Shown here: one piece after another, positions 8,553 through 18,519 of the stretch
Position numbering within the stretch: the first letter of the stretch is position 1
Layout of the letters: the number at the start of each line of letters is the position of its first letter
Source of the DNA: Novosphingobium sp. RL4
Lineage (GTDB): Bacteria > Pseudomonadota > Alphaproteobacteria > Sphingomonadales > Sphingomonadaceae
Assembly (NCBI RefSeq): GCF_035658495.1
Contig: NZ_CP141944.1
Location: 62,001 to 126,000 of the forward strand
DNA length: 64,000 nt
Direction of reading: 5' to 3'
Position numbers and translations under genes: made by a program
The notes under the pieces: model-generated
Databases searched by the model: none
The model's input: the letters and a program-made list of their open reading frames with translations, nothing else
Told to the model about the DNA's origin: nothing

Positions 8553-10007
8553 ATGGCGTACACCGACTTCCTCCGGCAGCAGTGCTACATCGACGGCAAG
8601 TGGTGCGATGCCGATTCCGGCGCGACTCTCGAAGTGACCGATCCCGGCACCGGCGCCGTCCTGGGCACGGTTCCCAAGATGGCGGGTGACGAAACCGCCC
8701 GCGCGATTGACGCGGCCGAGAAGGCCCTCCCGGCCTGGCGGGCGAAGACGGCCGGAGAGCGTGCGAAGCTGATGCGCAAGCTCTACGAGCTGATGCTCCA
8801 GCACCAGGACGACCTGGGCGAACTGCTCACCCGCGAACAGGGCAAGCCGCTGGCCGAAGGCCGGGGCGAGATCGCCTATGGCGCCAGCTTCATCGAATGG
8901 TTCGCCGAAGAGGGCAAGCGCGCCTATGGCGACGTGATCCCCGGCCATGCCCCGGATCGCCGCATCGTCTGCATCAAGCAGGGCGTTGGCGTGGTCGCCG
9001 CGATCACGCCCTGGAACTTCCCCAATGCCATGATCACCCGCAAGCTCGGCCCGGCGCTGGCGGCGGGCTGCACCATCGTTATCAAACCGGCATCGGCCAC
9101 GCCCTATTCGGCGCTGGCCATCGCCCAGCTCTGCGAGATGGCCGGCATTCCGGCGGGAGTCGTCAACGTCGTCACCGGCAGCGCCGGGCAGATCGGCGGC
9201 GCGCTCACCTCCAGCCCGAAGGTGTCCAAGCTGACGTTCACCGGCTCGACCGAGATCGGCCGCGACCTGCTGCGCGAATGCGCCGAAACCATCAAGAAAT
9301 GCTCGATGGAACTGGGCGGCAATGCGCCGTTCCTCGTGTTCGACGATGCCGACGTCGATGCCGCGATCGACGGCGCGATGATCTCCAAGTTCCGCAACGG
9401 CGGCCAGACCTGCGTCTGCACCAACCGGTTCTACGTCCAGGACGGCGTCTATGACGAATTCGTCGAGAAGCTGGCCGGGCGCGTCTCGGCCATAAAGGTC
9501 GGCTACGGGCTCGATTCGGGCACCGAGGTCGGCCCGCTGATCGACGAGAAGGCTGTCGAGAAGGTCGAGGAGCACCTCAAGGACGCCATCGACGGCGGTG
9601 CCACGGTGCTTGCCGGCGGCCAGCGCAACGAACGCGGAGGCTCGTTCTTCAACCCCACGGTGATCGCCGGGGTGAAGCCCGACATGAAGCTGGCACGCGA
9701 GGAAACCTTCGGACCGCTCGCCGGGGTGATCCGCTTCAAGGAAGAGGCCGACGCCATCCGCATGGCCAACGACACGGAGTTCGGCCTGGCCAGCTATTTC
9801 TACGCCTCGGACATCAGCCGCGTGTGGCGCGTCGCCGAAGCGCTGGAAGCGGGCATGGTGGGCATCAACACCGGCCTCATCTCCACCGAGGTCGCGCCGT
9901 TCGGCGGCGTGAAGCAATCGGGTCTGGGGCGCGAAGGTTCGCACTACGGGCTCGATGACTACATGGAAGTGAAATATCTCTGCATGGGGATCAAACCGGC
10001 GGCCTGA
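8553..10007 (+). CDS. gabD: NAD(P)-dependent succinate-semialdehyde dehydrogenase-type aldehyde dehydrogenase
   Basis: 484 residues. ITPWNFPNAMITRKLGPALAAGC, MELGGNAPFLVFDDADVDAA and NGGQTCVCTNRFYV (catalytic Cys about 287) are typical of the GabD branch, as is the C-terminal GGVKQSGLGREGSHYGLDDYMEVKYLC. It converts succinate semialdehyde, or a related semialdehyde, to the acid. ATG 8553 was chosen over upstream in-frame codons because GAGGA lies about 12 bases before it and the protein then begins at the family's usual point. It is divergent from the aldehyde dehydrogenase at 8287 across roughly 200 bp of shared promoter space, and a hairpin at 10021-10052 follows. Substrate could be broader, given the catabolic context. 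Confidence 0.85.
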   Translation: MAYTDFLRQQCYIDGKWCDADSGATLEVTDPGTGAVLGTVPKMAGDETARAIDAAEKALPAWRAKTAGERAKLMRKLYELMLQHQDDLGELLTREQGKPLAEGRGEIAYGASFIEWFAEEGKRAYGDVIPGHAPDRRIVCIKQGVGVVAAITPWNFPNAMITRKLGPALAAGCTIVIKPASATPYSALAIAQLCEMAGIPAGVVNVVTGSAGQIGGALTSSPKVSKLTFTGSTEIGRDLLRECAETIKKCSMELGGNAPFLVFDDADVDAAIDGAMISKFRNGGQTCVCTNRFYVQDGVYDEFVEKLAGRVSAIKVGYGLDSGTEVGPLIDEKAVEKVEEHLKDAIDGGATVLAGGQRNERGGSFFNPTVIAGVKPDMKLAREETFGPLAGVIRFKEEADAIRMANDTEFGLASYFYASDISRVWRVAEALEAGMVGINTGLISTEVAPFGGVKQSGLGREGSHYGLDDYMEVKYLCMGIKPAA

Positions 10008-10020
10008 CGCCAGGACGATG

Positions 10021-10052
10021 GCAGGGGCGCCCGATTTGCGCGGCGCCCCTGC
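10021..10052 (+). terminator. Hairpin after gabD-type gene
   Basis: An 11-bp perfect inverted repeat (GCAGGGGCGCC with its complement) with a 10-base loop starts 14 bp after the stop codon; it is followed by CTCCCCCC instead of a T-run. Position supports transcription termination. Confidence 0.6.
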
Positions 10053-10152
10053 TCCCCCCCCCCCTCAACGCGATGAATTGCCGCGGAACCGGCCGTTCGG
10101 CGGAGTGCGGCGATCATGTGCCGGGACTTCTCCTTTCGCCCCGGCGAATAAT

Positions 10153-10166
10153 TGAACACAAGTTCA
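10153..10166. promoter_or_regulatory. Candidate operator TGAAC-N4-GTTCA
   Basis: A perfect 5-bp inverted repeat with a 4-bp spacer lies about 90 bp upstream of the SDR start at 10255, the dimension of a TetR-type operator half of a catabolic promoter. No regulator is encoded next to it, so the assignment rests on symmetry and position only. Confidence 0.3.
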
Positions 10167-10254
10167 GCCCGGCTCTTCTGGCGGGTTCCGTTCCCGTCTA
10201 GCCTGCTCCCACGAAAAAATCGGGCGCACAGGCGCCGGAACGGGAGACTGGATA

Positions 10255-11004
10255 ATGTCCTACAAGGTTGCCATCGTCACCGGCGCCGCCGCCGGAATCG
10301 GCGCCGCTTGCGCCAAGCGCCTGGCCAGGGAGGGCGTGGCGGTCGCCGTGCTCGATCTCGATGCGGAGCGCTGCGAAGACACCGTCAGGGCCATCCGCGA
10401 AGCCGGCGGGACCGCGCTCGCGCTTGGCGCGGATGTGTCGAACCGCGCCTCGGTGAAAGCCGCCGTGGATCAGGTGCGCGAAAAGCTCGGCCCGATCTCG
10501 ATCCTCGTCAACAATGCCGGCGTCACCGATTTCACGCCGTTCGAGGAACTCACCGACGAGCGCTGGGACTTCATCTATGCGGTCAACGTGCGCGGGCTCT
10601 TCATCATGACCCAGGAATGCCTGCCGGACATGAAGGCGGCGCACTGGGGCCGCATCGTCAACATCTCTTCATCGAGTGCGCAAACCGGGGCGATAAACAT
10701 GATCCCCTATTCCTCCTCGAAGGGCGCGGTCGTGACGATGACCCGCTCCATGGCGCAGGAATTCGGCCCCCTCGGGATCACCGTGAACAATATCCCGCCC
10801 GGCTCGGTAATGGGCACGATCATGTCGGAAGCCAATCGCGACCGCTTCCAGATCCCGACCGAAGTCCTGCTCCAATCGGTGCCCGTGCGCCGTCTTGGCG
10901 AACCGAACGATATCGCCAATGCATGTGCCTGGCTGTGCCACGAGGATACCGGCTACGTCACCGGCCAGACCATCGGCGTCAACGGCGGGCGCGTGGTTAC
11001 CTGA
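10255..11004 (+). CDS. Short-chain dehydrogenase/reductase
   Basis: 249 residues, the usual length for classical SDRs. It shows TGAAAGIGAA (cofactor binding), an acidic residue after strand 2 (VLDLDAE, favouring NAD), NNAG, NISSSSAQTG with the catalytic Ser, and YSSSKGA with Tyr and Lys. The C-terminus GQTIGVNGGRVV is normal. Relatives include 3-oxoacyl-ACP reductase-like and 2-hydroxyacyl-CoA dehydrogenases; the sequence does not settle the substrate. It follows the semialdehyde dehydrogenase gene by 247 bp with its own promoter space and a hairpin between them, so it is probably a separate transcription unit. The weak RBS is GGGAGACTGGATA before ATG 10255. Confidence 0.9.
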   Translation: MSYKVAIVTGAAAGIGAACAKRLAREGVAVAVLDLDAERCEDTVRAIREAGGTALALGADVSNRASVKAAVDQVREKLGPISILVNNAGVTDFTPFEELTDERWDFIYAVNVRGLFIMTQECLPDMKAAHWGRIVNISSSSAQTGAINMIPYSSSKGAVVTMTRSMAQEFGPLGITVNNIPPGSVMGTIMSEANRDRFQIPTEVLLQSVPVRRLGEPNDIANACAWLCHEDTGYVTGQTIGVNGGRVVT

Positions 11005-11039
11005 ACCCACGGCCGAAACATAAGGTGCCGAAACATAAA

Positions 11040-11065
11040 GGGCCGACGGTTTGCACCGCCGGCCC
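11040..11065. terminator. Hairpin between convergent SDR and ppa genes
   Basis: GGGCCGACGG and CCGCCGGCCC form a 10-bp stem with one mismatch around a 6-base loop. It lies 36 bp past the SDR stop and 40 bp past the ppa stop on the other strand, so it could serve both. No T-run. Confidence 0.5.
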
Positions 11066-11104
11066 TCGTTCCACATGGGGGGTGGTGGAACTGCTAAATT
11101 CGAA

Positions 11105-11653
11105 TCAGGCCTGAGCGCCCTTGCCTTCGGTGTTATAGCGCTCGATCGCCTCGATGACGATCTGCCGCGCTTCATCGGCGCCGCCCCAGGTTCCGACGCG
11201 CACCCACTTCTCCTTTTCGAGATCCTTGTAGTGGGTGAAGAAGTGCTCGATCTGGCTGAACACGATCGGCGGCAGATCGCCCTTTTCCTGAACGTCGGAA
11301 TAATAGGGGAAGGTGGCGTCGTCGGGAACGCAGACCAGCTTCTCGTCGCCGCCGTGCTCGTCTTCCAGGTTCAGCACCGCGATCGGGCGAACGCGCACGA
11401 CCGAGCCGGGCACGAAGGGCGAGCGGGCAACGACCAGCGCATCAAGCGGATCGCCGTCGGGCGAAAGCGTGTGCGGCACGAAACCGTAGTTGGCGGGGTA
11501 ACGCATCGGCGTGTGCAGGATACGATCGACGAACAGCGCGCCCGAGTCCTTGTCGAACTCATACTTCACGGGCTCACCACCAACGGGAACCTCGATGATG
11601 ACGTTCAGGCTCTCCGGCGGGTTCTTGCCGACAGGAATCATGTCGATGCGCAT
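11105..11653 (-). CDS. ppa: Inorganic pyrophosphatase (family I)
   Basis: 182 residues, typical for bacterial family I enzymes. The signature DGDPLDALVV (metal-binding aspartates) and upstream YEFDKDSGALFVDRIL, YPANYGFVPHT are all present. It hydrolyses pyrophosphate to phosphate in the cytoplasm, driving nucleic acid and aminoacyl-tRNA synthesis. The gene is monocistronic: a hairpin separates it from the convergent SDR, and 258 bp separate it from the M61 peptidase gene upstream. The start ATG 11653 gives the conserved MRIDMIPVGKNPPE N-terminus. High confidence. Confidence 0.97.
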   Translation of the reverse strand: MRIDMIPVGKNPPESLNVIIEVPVGGEPVKYEFDKDSGALFVDRILHTPMRYPANYGFVPHTLSPDGDPLDALVVARSPFVPGSVVRVRPIAVLNLEDEHGGDEKLVCVPDDATFPYYSDVQEKGDLPPIVFSQIEHFFTHYKDLEKEKWVRVGTWGGADEARQIVIEAIERYNTEGKGAQA

Positions 11654-11826
11654 GTTGGTCCTTCATTTACAGGCACGGGTCAGGCGTGCCGGTTCATCTT
11701 TGACCGGGGGGCTTAGCCTTGCGGTTAATGCATCGCAACCGCCTTCTCGCACTTGCGGCGCATCGTTTGCGACACTTGCGCCGCTGCGATGGAGCCCGGA
11801 ACGCGGGATTGCGCCTCGCAGAAATG

Positions 11827-11866
11827 CGTAACCCGGAGAACGGCACGTGCCATCCCCCGGGTTACG
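11827..11866 (-). terminator. Nested palindrome downstream of the M61 peptidase gene
   Basis: A perfect 10-bp inverted repeat (CGTAACCCGG at 11827-11836, complement at 11857-11866) encloses a second perfect palindrome, GGCACGTGCC (11842-11851). It starts about 45 bp after the M61 stop on the minus strand and about 170 bp before the ppa start. Termination is likely; the inner palindrome could also be a protein site in the ppa promoter region. Confidence 0.5.
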
Positions 11867-11911
11867 CTATAAGTTTCCGCAACTTACCTGAATGCGGTCA
11901 CTTCGTGCCGG

Positions 11912-13855
11912 TTACTTCCCGCGCGGCGCCAGCAGGCGATCAAGCCCGTTGACCTTGCCCGGCGTGGTGCTTTCCAGCCAGGGCCAACGCAGGCCGCCGT
12001 GATAATCCAGCGCCACGGTGCTGAATGCGTCGCCGCGCTTGACCAGCAGCGAGATCGGCTCCTTCGCCGTCTTCGCCGCCGTGATCGCATCCTTGACGAC
12101 TTCGCCGCTATAGGCCGTGCCGTTCACCGCCACGACCTTCACGCCGCTGACGAGACCGGCATTGTAGCCAAGCCCGTCGAACACCGCGCCGGTCACAGTG
12201 CCTTCGTTATCCAGCGTCACGCCCAGCGAATACGTAAGGTCGAGCGACTTGCGCGAATCCGAAACGCCCTTGTCGTAGCCGTTCTGCGTGTCCTTCCAGA
12301 CCAGCTTGTAGCCCCCCATCTCGATGCCCTTGGTCGGCGCCGGCTGGTTGGTGTCATAGATGCGGGTCTTGAGGAAACCGGCCCAGTCGTAAGGATAGAC
12401 GCCGTTCAGCGTCCTGGCGACTTCGTCGAAATCATACGTCAATTCGCCCCAGTCGCCATCGCGCACGCCGAAGAAGGCCTTTGCGAAATCATCGAGGCCC
12501 TTCTTGCCGCCGGTGCCCTGGCGGATGATCTGATCCGCTTCGAGCCAGGTCAGCGCACCTTCAACGTAATAATCCTCGGTGCGGGTGACGGAAGTGTAGG
12601 GCAGCGGACGGCGCATGTTGAGGACCGGCGCGAAAGTGGTGTCCTCCACCGAACGCCAGCCGCGACCCGGCGTCGCTTCCGAATAGCGCGCGACAGCGCC
12701 TGCCAGCGTGTCGAGGATCGTCTGCTTGGTCTGCACGCCCGAGCGCGCCGCGAGGATGTAGCCCCAGAACTGGGTCTGGCCCTCATAGACCCAGAGCAAC
12801 GTGTTCTGCATCGGCTGCTGGTAGTCCGGCGTCCAGAGGTCGGCCGGGCGGCGGTACTTTCCGTTCCAGCTATGGACGAATTCATGCGGGATCACGTTGC
12901 GATCCCAGTCCATCTTGTCCCAGTCGGTCCAGACCTTGGGCTCCATCTGGTTCTCGCTCGAACGATGGTGCTCGAGGCCGATCCCGCCCATGCGGTCGGT
13001 CAGTGCCAGCAGGAAGTCGTAGTGGTCGAAATGGCGCGCGCCGAACGTCAGCAGCGCTTCCGACACGAGATTGCGATAAGCCTTCATGTTCTCGGGCTTG
13101 ATGCCGAGCAGCTTCGCCTCGTCGGCAACGACATCCATGCTGACGTCATGGCCCAGATCCCAGCGCTGGGCGTACTTGCCCGCGAAGACCGGCTCGTCGA
13201 CCAGGCGCTCATAGTCGGTCGCCGTCCAGGTCACGCTGTCGCCCTGCTGCACTTTCCCGTCGAGCGAGGTGTAGACGGTCCAGCCGGCCGGGAACTTCAC
13301 GGTCGGCTTCACGGTCACGCCGCGGGTGTAGTAGCCCGAGGGATAAAGGCTCATCTTCTCCCACTGGAGGTTGAGCATTTCCTGCGTCATCGTGATGCGG
13401 CCTTCCTTGGCCTGCACCGGCGAGGTGTGGATGAACTTCGCCGTGACGACCTGCGTTCCGGCCGGAAGCTCCAGATGGAAGGCATTCACGGCCACGGTGT
13501 CGCGCTGCCACTTGATCTCCTTGCCGTCGGCAAGGAAATGGATCTGCGCGAGCAGCGCAGCGGGGCCGGTCGGCGAGTGATTGCCCGGCAGCCAGCTCGG
13601 CTGGACGAGGGTCAGCTTGTCGGTCCCCGACGCGACCGGGAACTGCTGCGTGACCCGGTAGACGCCGTGGACGACATCGCTGGCGTCGATGTCGAGCGAG
13701 ATGGTACCGGCATAAGCCTTGTCCTGCGCAGCCGGCAGCGGCGCGGGCAACGCGGGCGCCATCGGCCGGCTCCGCTGGGCGGATTCCTGCGCGAGGGCGG
13801 GGGTTGAAACGGAAAGTAGGGCGAGGAGCGTGACGACCGCGGAACGATATTTCAT
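11912..13855 (-). CDS. M61 family (glycyl aminopeptidase-like) exported metallopeptidase
   Basis: 647 residues from ATG 13855; a signal peptide ([22 protein letters not shown]) directs it across the inner membrane. The zinc motif HEFVH is at about residues 324-328, inside [17 protein letters not shown], the M61 signature. A C-terminal PDZ-like segment follows ([36 protein letters not shown]). Members cleave peptides with N-terminal glycine or alanine in the periplasm or outside. It is divergent from hisS with about 100 bp between starts, and is followed by a nested palindrome. No operon partner. The in-frame codons upstream of 13855 lack signal-peptide character and were rejected. Confidence 0.93.
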   Translation of the reverse strand: MKYRSAVVTLLALLSVSTPALAQESAQRSRPMAPALPAPLPAAQDKAYAGTISLDIDASDVVHGVYRVTQQFPVASGTDKLTLVQPSWLPGNHSPTGPAALLAQIHFLADGKEIKWQRDTVAVNAFHLELPAGTQVVTAKFIHTSPVQAKEGRITMTQEMLNLQWEKMSLYPSGYYTRGVTVKPTVKFPAGWTVYTSLDGKVQQGDSVTWTATDYERLVDEPVFAGKYAQRWDLGHDVSMDVVADEAKLLGIKPENMKAYRNLVSEALLTFGARHFDHYDFLLALTDRMGGIGLEHHRSSENQMEPKVWTDWDKMDWDRNVIPHEFVHSWNGKYRRPADLWTPDYQQPMQNTLLWVYEGQTQFWGYILAARSGVQTKQTILDTLAGAVARYSEATPGRGWRSVEDTTFAPVLNMRRPLPYTSVTRTEDYYVEGALTWLEADQIIRQGTGGKKGLDDFAKAFFGVRDGDWGELTYDFDEVARTLNGVYPYDWAGFLKTRIYDTNQPAPTKGIEMGGYKLVWKDTQNGYDKGVSDSRKSLDLTYSLGVTLDNEGTVTGAVFDGLGYNAGLVSGVKVVAVNGTAYSGEVVKDAITAAKTAKEPISLLVKRGDAFSTVALDYHGGLRWPWLESTTPGKVNGLDRLLAPRGK

Positions 13856-13959
13856 TACGTCATTCTTTGCGACAGTTGCCGGATTTGGCAACCGTCCAAT
13901 CCACTAAACGGATCGGGGCCACTTTCCCCGCCGCTCCAATCGGGCTAAGCGCGCGCGTC

Positions 13960-15231
13960 ATGAGCAGCACACCGAGCAACACCCCCCTGGGCAAGACGCC
14001 TCAGGCGATCCGCGGAACCCAGGATATCTTCGGCATCGACGCCGAGGCTTTCGCGCACGTTGTCGAGACGTTCGAACGCGTCCGCAAGCTCTATCGTTTT
14101 CGCCGCGCCGAAATGCCGGTCTTCGAGAAGACCGAAGTGTTCTCCCGCTCGATCGGCGAGACGACCGACGTCGTGTCCAAGGAAATGTACTCGTTCGAGG
14201 ATCGCGGCGGCGAATCGCTGACCCTGCGCCCGGAATTCACCGCCGGCATCGCCCGCGCCTACCTGACCAACGGCTGGAAGCAGTTCGCCCCGGTCAAGCT
14301 GGCCACGCATGGGCCGCTGTTCCGCTACGAACGCCCGCAAAAGGGCCGTTACCGCCAGTTCCACCAGATCGACGCCGAACTGATCGGCTCGCCCGAACCG
14401 CTCGCCGACGTGGAACTGCTGGTCATGGCCGACCACCTCCTCAAGGAGCTGGGAATTTCGGACGGCGTCACGCTCCAGCTCAACACCCTGGGCGACGTTG
14501 CCAGCCGCGAAGCCTGGCGCGCCGCGCTGATCGAATACTTCCGCGCCCACAAGGATGCGCTTTCGGAAGATTCGCAGGACCGCCTGGAGCGCAATCCGCT
14601 GCGCATCCTCGATTCCAAGGACCCGCGCGACAAGGTTTTCGTCAGCGACGCGCCCCGGATCGACGATTTCCTCTCGGCCGAGGCACAGGACTTCTTCGGC
14701 GCGGTGACTCACGGCCTCGACGCTGCCGGCGTGGCTTACGAGCGCGCGCCTTCGCTGGTTCGCGGGCTTGACTACTATCGCCACACCGCCTTCGAATTCG
14801 TGACCGACCGGCTTGGCGCGCAGGGCACGGTGCTGGGCGGCGGCCGCTATGACGGTCTGATGGAAAGCCTTGGCGGCCCGGCTACGCCAGCAGTCGGCTG
14901 GGCTGCGGGGATCGAGCGCCTGTCGATGCTCGTCGCCGATGCCGGCACGCTTACCGAAGCCCCGCTGACCGTGGTTCTCGCAGTGGAGGACGATGCCGCG
15001 CTGGGTTATGCCCAGAAGGTCATCACCGCGCTGCGCTTCCAGGGCCTCGACGCCGAGATGGTCGCCACCGGCAGCGCCCGCAAGCGCTTCGACAAGGCCG
15101 TGAAGATGGGCGCCCGGGTGCTCGTCTCGTTCGGCACGAAGGATGGCCTGCCGAGCGCAAACCTGCGCGCGGCCGAGCCGACCGCCGAATACCTCGCGGT
15201 CGAGCAGGTTCTCCAGTCGGTCCACCCGTGA
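13960..15231 (+). CDS. hisS: Histidyl-tRNA synthetase
   Basis: 423 residues of class II synthetase. Motif 1 to motif 2 sequence ([41 protein letters not shown]) and the histidine-A motifs ([24 protein letters not shown]) are intact, and an anticodon-binding domain ends the protein. It charges tRNA-His. ATG 13960 was chosen because the family N-terminus ([15 protein letters not shown]) begins soon after it; the 31 codons of open frame upstream are low in similarity. Its stop TGA overlaps the GTG start of prfA by 3 bases, so translation is probably coupled. First gene of a hisS-prfA-prmC operon. Confidence 0.97.
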   Translation: MSSTPSNTPLGKTPQAIRGTQDIFGIDAEAFAHVVETFERVRKLYRFRRAEMPVFEKTEVFSRSIGETTDVVSKEMYSFEDRGGESLTLRPEFTAGIARAYLTNGWKQFAPVKLATHGPLFRYERPQKGRYRQFHQIDAELIGSPEPLADVELLVMADHLLKELGISDGVTLQLNTLGDVASREAWRAALIEYFRAHKDALSEDSQDRLERNPLRILDSKDPRDKVFVSDAPRIDDFLSAEAQDFFGAVTHGLDAAGVAYERAPSLVRGLDYYRHTAFEFVTDRLGAQGTVLGGGRYDGLMESLGGPATPAVGWAAGIERLSMLVADAGTLTEAPLTVVLAVEDDAALGYAQKVITALRFQGLDAEMVATGSARKRFDKAVKMGARVLVSFGTKDGLPSANLRAAEPTAEYLAVEQVLQSVHP

Positions 15232-16298
15232 GCATTTCCGACGCCCGCCTCGGCCAGATCGCCGCGCGTTTCGCGGAACTTGAGGCACGCCTTGCCTCGG
15301 GTACGCTGGAAGGCGACGCCTTCGTCGCCGCCAGCCGCGATTATGCCGAACTGGAACCGGTGGCGCGCGTTGCCGCTGAAGTCGTGTCGATGCGCGGCGA
15401 ACTGGTATCGCTCCAAACCCTGGAAGACCCGGACCCCGACATGCGCGCACTGGCCGAGGAGGAAATCTTCCGCCTCAAGGGCCAGTTGCCCGAAACCGAA
15501 CGTCAGCTCGCCATCGCCATGTTGCCGCGCGATGCGGCCGACGTCCGCCCGGCCATGCTGGAAATCCGCGCCGGAACCGGCGGCGATGAAGCCGCGCTTT
15601 TCGCGGCCGATCTCTACCGCATGTACGAGCGCTATGCCGCCGAGCAGGGCTGGCGGGTCGAAATGGTCAGCGCCAACGCCAGCGACGTCGGCGGCTTCAA
15701 GGAAGTCGTCGCCAACGTTACCGGCTCGGGCGTTTTCGCCAAACTCAAGTTCGAAAGCGGCGTCCACCGCGTACAGCGCGTGCCGGTCACGGAATCGGGC
15801 GGCCGGATCCATACCTCCGCCGCCACGGTCGCGGTGCTGCCCGAACCGAGCGAGGTGGATGTCCAGATCGAGGACAAGGACCTCAAGATCGATATCTACC
15901 GCGCTTCCGGCGCGGGCGGCCAGCACGTCAACACGACCGATTCGGCGGTGCGCATCACTCACCTGCCCACCAATCTCGTGGTGATCTGCCAGGACGAGCG
16001 CAGCCAGCACAAGAACAAGGCCAAGGCCATGCAGGTTCTGCGCGCGCGCCTCTACGAGAAGATGCGTGACGAGGCCCATGACGCCGAGGCCGAGGCCCGC
16101 AAGGCCATGGTCGGCTCGGGTGACCGCTCCGAACGCATCCGTACCTACAATTTCCCGCAGGGGCGCGTCACCGATCACCGTATCAACCTGACGCTGCACC
16201 GCCTGCCGGAAATCCTCGAAGGGCCGGGCCTTGCCGAAATGATCGACGCGCTGATCGCCGAGGACGAGGCCAAGCGCCTCGCCGCGATGGATGCCTGA
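15228..16298 (+). CDS. prfA: Peptide chain release factor 1
   Basis: 356 residues. The GGQ peptidyl-hydrolysis motif is at about 230-232 ([22 protein letters not shown]). The stop-codon recognition tripeptide is PVT in [14 protein letters not shown], the RF1 (UAG/UAA) position rather than the RF2 SPF. The start is GTG 15228, overlapping the hisS stop. The 3' end overlaps prmC by 8 bases; PrmC methylates the glutamine of this very GGQ motif, so enzyme and substrate are translationally coupled. Confidence 0.97.
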   Translation: MSISDARLGQIAARFAELEARLASGTLEGDAFVAASRDYAELEPVARVAAEVVSMRGELVSLQTLEDPDPDMRALAEEEIFRLKGQLPETERQLAIAMLPRDAADVRPAMLEIRAGTGGDEAALFAADLYRMYERYAAEQGWRVEMVSANASDVGGFKEVVANVTGSGVFAKLKFESGVHRVQRVPVTESGGRIHTSAATVAVLPEPSEVDVQIEDKDLKIDIYRASGAGGQHVNTTDSAVRITHLPTNLVVICQDERSQHKNKAKAMQVLRARLYEKMRDEAHDAEAEARKAMVGSGDRSERIRTYNFPQGRVTDHRINLTLHRLPEILEGPGLAEMIDALIAEDEAKRLAAMDA

Positions 16299-17133
16299 AA
16301 AAACAGTCGGCGAGGCGATCCGCGACGCAGCGGAGCGCCTTGCCGCGACCAGCGACACCGCCCGGCTGGATGCCGAAGTGCTCATGGCCCATGCCCTGCA
16401 CACTTCGCGCTCGTCCCTGCTGCTTTCCCGCATGCGCGACGATGCCCCCGCCGGCTTCGCCGCGCTGGTTGCACGCCGGGCGGAGCACGAACCGGTCGCC
16501 TATATCACCGGCCAACAGGAATTCTTCGGCCTGCCCTTCACGGTCGGCCCCGACGTGCTCATTCCGCGCGGCGATTCGGAAGTTCTCGTCGAAGCCGCCC
16601 TTGCGGCCCGCCCCGATGCCCGTTCCGTGCTCGACTGCGGCACCGGATCGGGCGCGCTGCTCCTGGCTGTGCTCGCGAACCTCCCGCAGGCCCGCGGCGT
16701 GGGCATGGACAGTTCGCCCGGCGCCCTCGCCACCGCGAAGGCGAATGCACAAGCCCTCGGCCTTGCCGATCGCGCGCGCATGGTTGCGGCGGACTGGCTC
16801 CTCAGCGACTGGGCCGATGCCCTCGGCGGGCCCTTCGATCTCGTGCTGGCCAATCCGCCCTATGTCGAGACGACGGTGGAACTCGATCGCTCGGTCGCCT
16901 CCTATGAGCCTGCCAGCGCACTTTATTCCGGCGAACTGGGCCTTGATGACTACCGGATTCTGATACCGCAATTGCCCGGCCTGCTGGCGCCCGGCGGCGT
17001 CGCCCTCGTGGAGATCGGTCATGAACAGGCCGAATCCGTCGCCGAGATCGGCCAGCTTGCCGGCCTCGCCAGCCGTCTCCACCGCGACCTCGGTAATCGT
17101 CCGAGAGTGTTGGAGTTTTCAACAGCCGCGTAA
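16291..17133 (+). CDS. prmC: Peptide chain release factor N5-glutamine methyltransferase
   Basis: 280 residues. It has the N-terminal helical recognition domain ([34 protein letters not shown]), a SAM-binding loop ([15 protein letters not shown]) and the N5-glutamine MTase motif NPPY at about 188-191. It transfers methyl from SAM to the GGQ glutamine of release factors. The ATG 16291 lies inside the end of prfA (8-base overlap). In most homologues the recognition loop ends PRPETE; here it is PRGDSE, a common variant in the order. Downstream is an inverted repeat at 17175-17219. Confidence 0.95.
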   Translation: MPEKTVGEAIRDAAERLAATSDTARLDAEVLMAHALHTSRSSLLLSRMRDDAPAGFAALVARRAEHEPVAYITGQQEFFGLPFTVGPDVLIPRGDSEVLVEAALAARPDARSVLDCGTGSGALLLAVLANLPQARGVGMDSSPGALATAKANAQALGLADRARMVAADWLLSDWADALGGPFDLVLANPPYVETTVELDRSVASYEPASALYSGELGLDDYRILIPQLPGLLAPGGVALVEIGHEQAESVAEIGQLAGLASRLHRDLGNRPRVLEFSTAA

Positions 17134-17174
17134 GTTTTCACTTGGAATCGCCGTCCGGAATGCCTAAGGATTAC

Positions 17175-17219
17175 GGCGAACCGGTACATGGATGGAATTT
17201 CCCATGCGGACGGTTCGCC
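17175..17219 (+). terminator. Nested inverted repeat after prmC
   Basis: GGCGAACCG (17175-17183) pairs with CGGTTCGCC (17211-17219); inside, CATGG and CCATG can pair as well. It starts 42 bp beyond the prmC stop and ends 150 bp before the DUF4167 gene. It could end the hisS operon or belong to the leader of the next gene. No T-run is present. Confidence 0.4.
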
Positions 17220-17370
17220 TCCATCACTTGCAGACAGTCGCGGACGGAAACGCCTCGACCGGGCAACAGTGGAGTTCACGGCACTCGGGGGCGATCCGTG
17301 ATCATGTGACGTGTGGCAGATCGGCCCGACGGGAACAGGCCGGTGCCCTGGGTTTTGAGGAAATAAATCC

Positions 17371-18309
17371 TTGAATAATAATCGTGGTAACAACCGTCGG
17401 CGTGGCCGCGGTAATAATCGCCAGCAAGGCGGCCAGCAGACCAATCGGATCGACAGCAGGGCTCGCGGCAATGCGCCGCAGCTGCTGGAGAAGTATCGCA
17501 AGCTGGCACATGACGCGCATCTCAATGGCGACCGCGTGACTGAGGAATATTACCTTCAGTTCGCGGACCACTATTTTCGCGTGATCGCCGACCAGAAGCA
17601 GCGCCAGGAAGATTCGCGCCAGCCGCGCCGCGACGATCGTTCGTCGGATTACGGCGATGACTACGGCACGGACGAATATGGCGATTACGATGCGCCTGCC
17701 AGCCAGGAGCGGCAGGAACGTCCCGAGCGGCAGGAACGTCCCGAACGCCAGGATCGACCTGAGCGGCAGGAACGTCCCGAACGCCAGGATCGACCTGAGC
17801 GGCAGGAACGCCCTGAACGTCAGGAACGCAGCTTCGACCGCCAGGACCGTCCGCAGCGTCAGGACCGTGCTCCGCGCGCCGAGCAGCAAGCCGAGGAACC
17901 GACCGCCGAGGCGACCGGTAACGAAGCCGAGCCCGAGCGTTCGGTCTACGAACCGGCCGAAAACCCCTTCGTGCGTGACAACCGCCCTTCGCGCGGCCTG
18001 AAGCAGCGCAAGCCGCGTCGCACCCGTGAAGAGGCCGGCGGCGAAGGCGAAAGCAACGCGGCCTCCGCCGATGTTGCTGCTGCCGAACCTGCGGCCAACC
18101 TCGACCCGGCCATCCTGCCTCCCGCGATTTCGGCTGCGCCCGCCAAGCGGACGCCCAAGGCCGCCGCGGAAAAGCCCGCGGCCGAAAAGTCGGACGATGT
18201 GAAGTCCGATGAAACCGCCGAGGAAAAACCGCGCCGTCGCCGTACCCGCAAGGCCGCTACCCCGGCCGACGAAGGTGGCGACAGCCCGCTGGAAGCGGTC
18301 AACTCCTGA
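17371..18309 (+). CDS. DUF4167 domain-containing protein with Arg/Glu/Gln tandem repeats
   Basis: 312 residues from TTG 17371, which has GAGG ten bases upstream and gives the family start MNNNRGNNRRRGRGNNRQQ. The conserved DUF4167 core follows (NAPQLLEKYRKLAHDAHLNGDRVTEEYYLQFADHYFRVIADQ, residues about 35-76). The remainder is highly charged and low-complexity. Residues about 112-155 repeat the unit RQERPE or RQDRPE, encoded by an 18-bp subunit in a 36-bp period. The basic, Gly/Arg-rich N-terminus suggests RNA binding, which is inference. It sits after hisS-prfA-prmC in many sphingomonads. Function unknown. Confidence 0.9.
   Translation: MNNNRGNNRRRGRGNNRQQGGQQTNRIDSRARGNAPQLLEKYRKLAHDAHLNGDRVTEEYYLQFADHYFRVIADQKQRQEDSRQPRRDDRSSDYGDDYGTDEYGDYDAPASQERQERPERQERPERQDRPERQERPERQDRPERQERPERQERSFDRQDRPQRQDRAPRAEQQAEEPTAEATGNEAEPERSVYEPAENPFVRDNRPSRGLKQRKPRRTREEAGGEGESNAASADVAAAEPAANLDPAILPPAISAAPAKRTPKAAAEKPAAEKSDDVKSDETAEEKPRRRRTRKAATPADEGGDSPLEAVNS
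17707..17829 (+). repeat. In-frame tandem repeat, 36-bp period of two 18-bp units
   Basis: The 36-bp unit at 17725-17760 recurs base for base at 17761-17796, and partial copies flank it on both sides. Each 18-bp half encodes (R)QERPE or (R)QDRPE. All units are multiples of 3, so copy number can change without breaking the reading frame of the DUF4167 gene. Confidence 0.9.
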
Positions 18310-18317
18310 AACGAAAC

Positions 18318-18342
18318 GCGAATGCGCTTGGCGCGCATTCGC
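18318..18342 (+). terminator. Hairpin after DUF4167 gene
   Basis: A perfect 10-bp stem (GCGAATGCGC and its complement) with a 5-base loop begins 9 bp after the stop codon. A second hairpin follows at 18357-18394. Confidence 0.55.
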
Positions 18343-18356
18343 TGACGTTCCGATCC

Positions 18357-18394
18357 ACGGCCCACGTCCCGCCACAAGGCGAGACGTGGGCCGT
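18357..18394 (+). terminator. Second hairpin between DUF4167 gene and lnt
   Basis: ACGGCCCACGTC and GACGTGGGCCGT form a perfect 12-bp stem around a 14-base loop, followed by TGGCGTTT. With the preceding hairpin it makes a tandem terminator, so lnt probably has its own promoter within the next 125 bp. Confidence 0.6.
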
Positions 18395-18519
18395 TGGCGT
18401 TTCATCCCGCCGGCAAGAAGCGAACCCGGCGCGAACTCCGCTTGCTTCCGGCCATCTTGCCCGTACATAGCCGCAGCAATGGATTCCCTACGGCGCGAGG
18501 CCCGGTTCTGAAACCCGCA

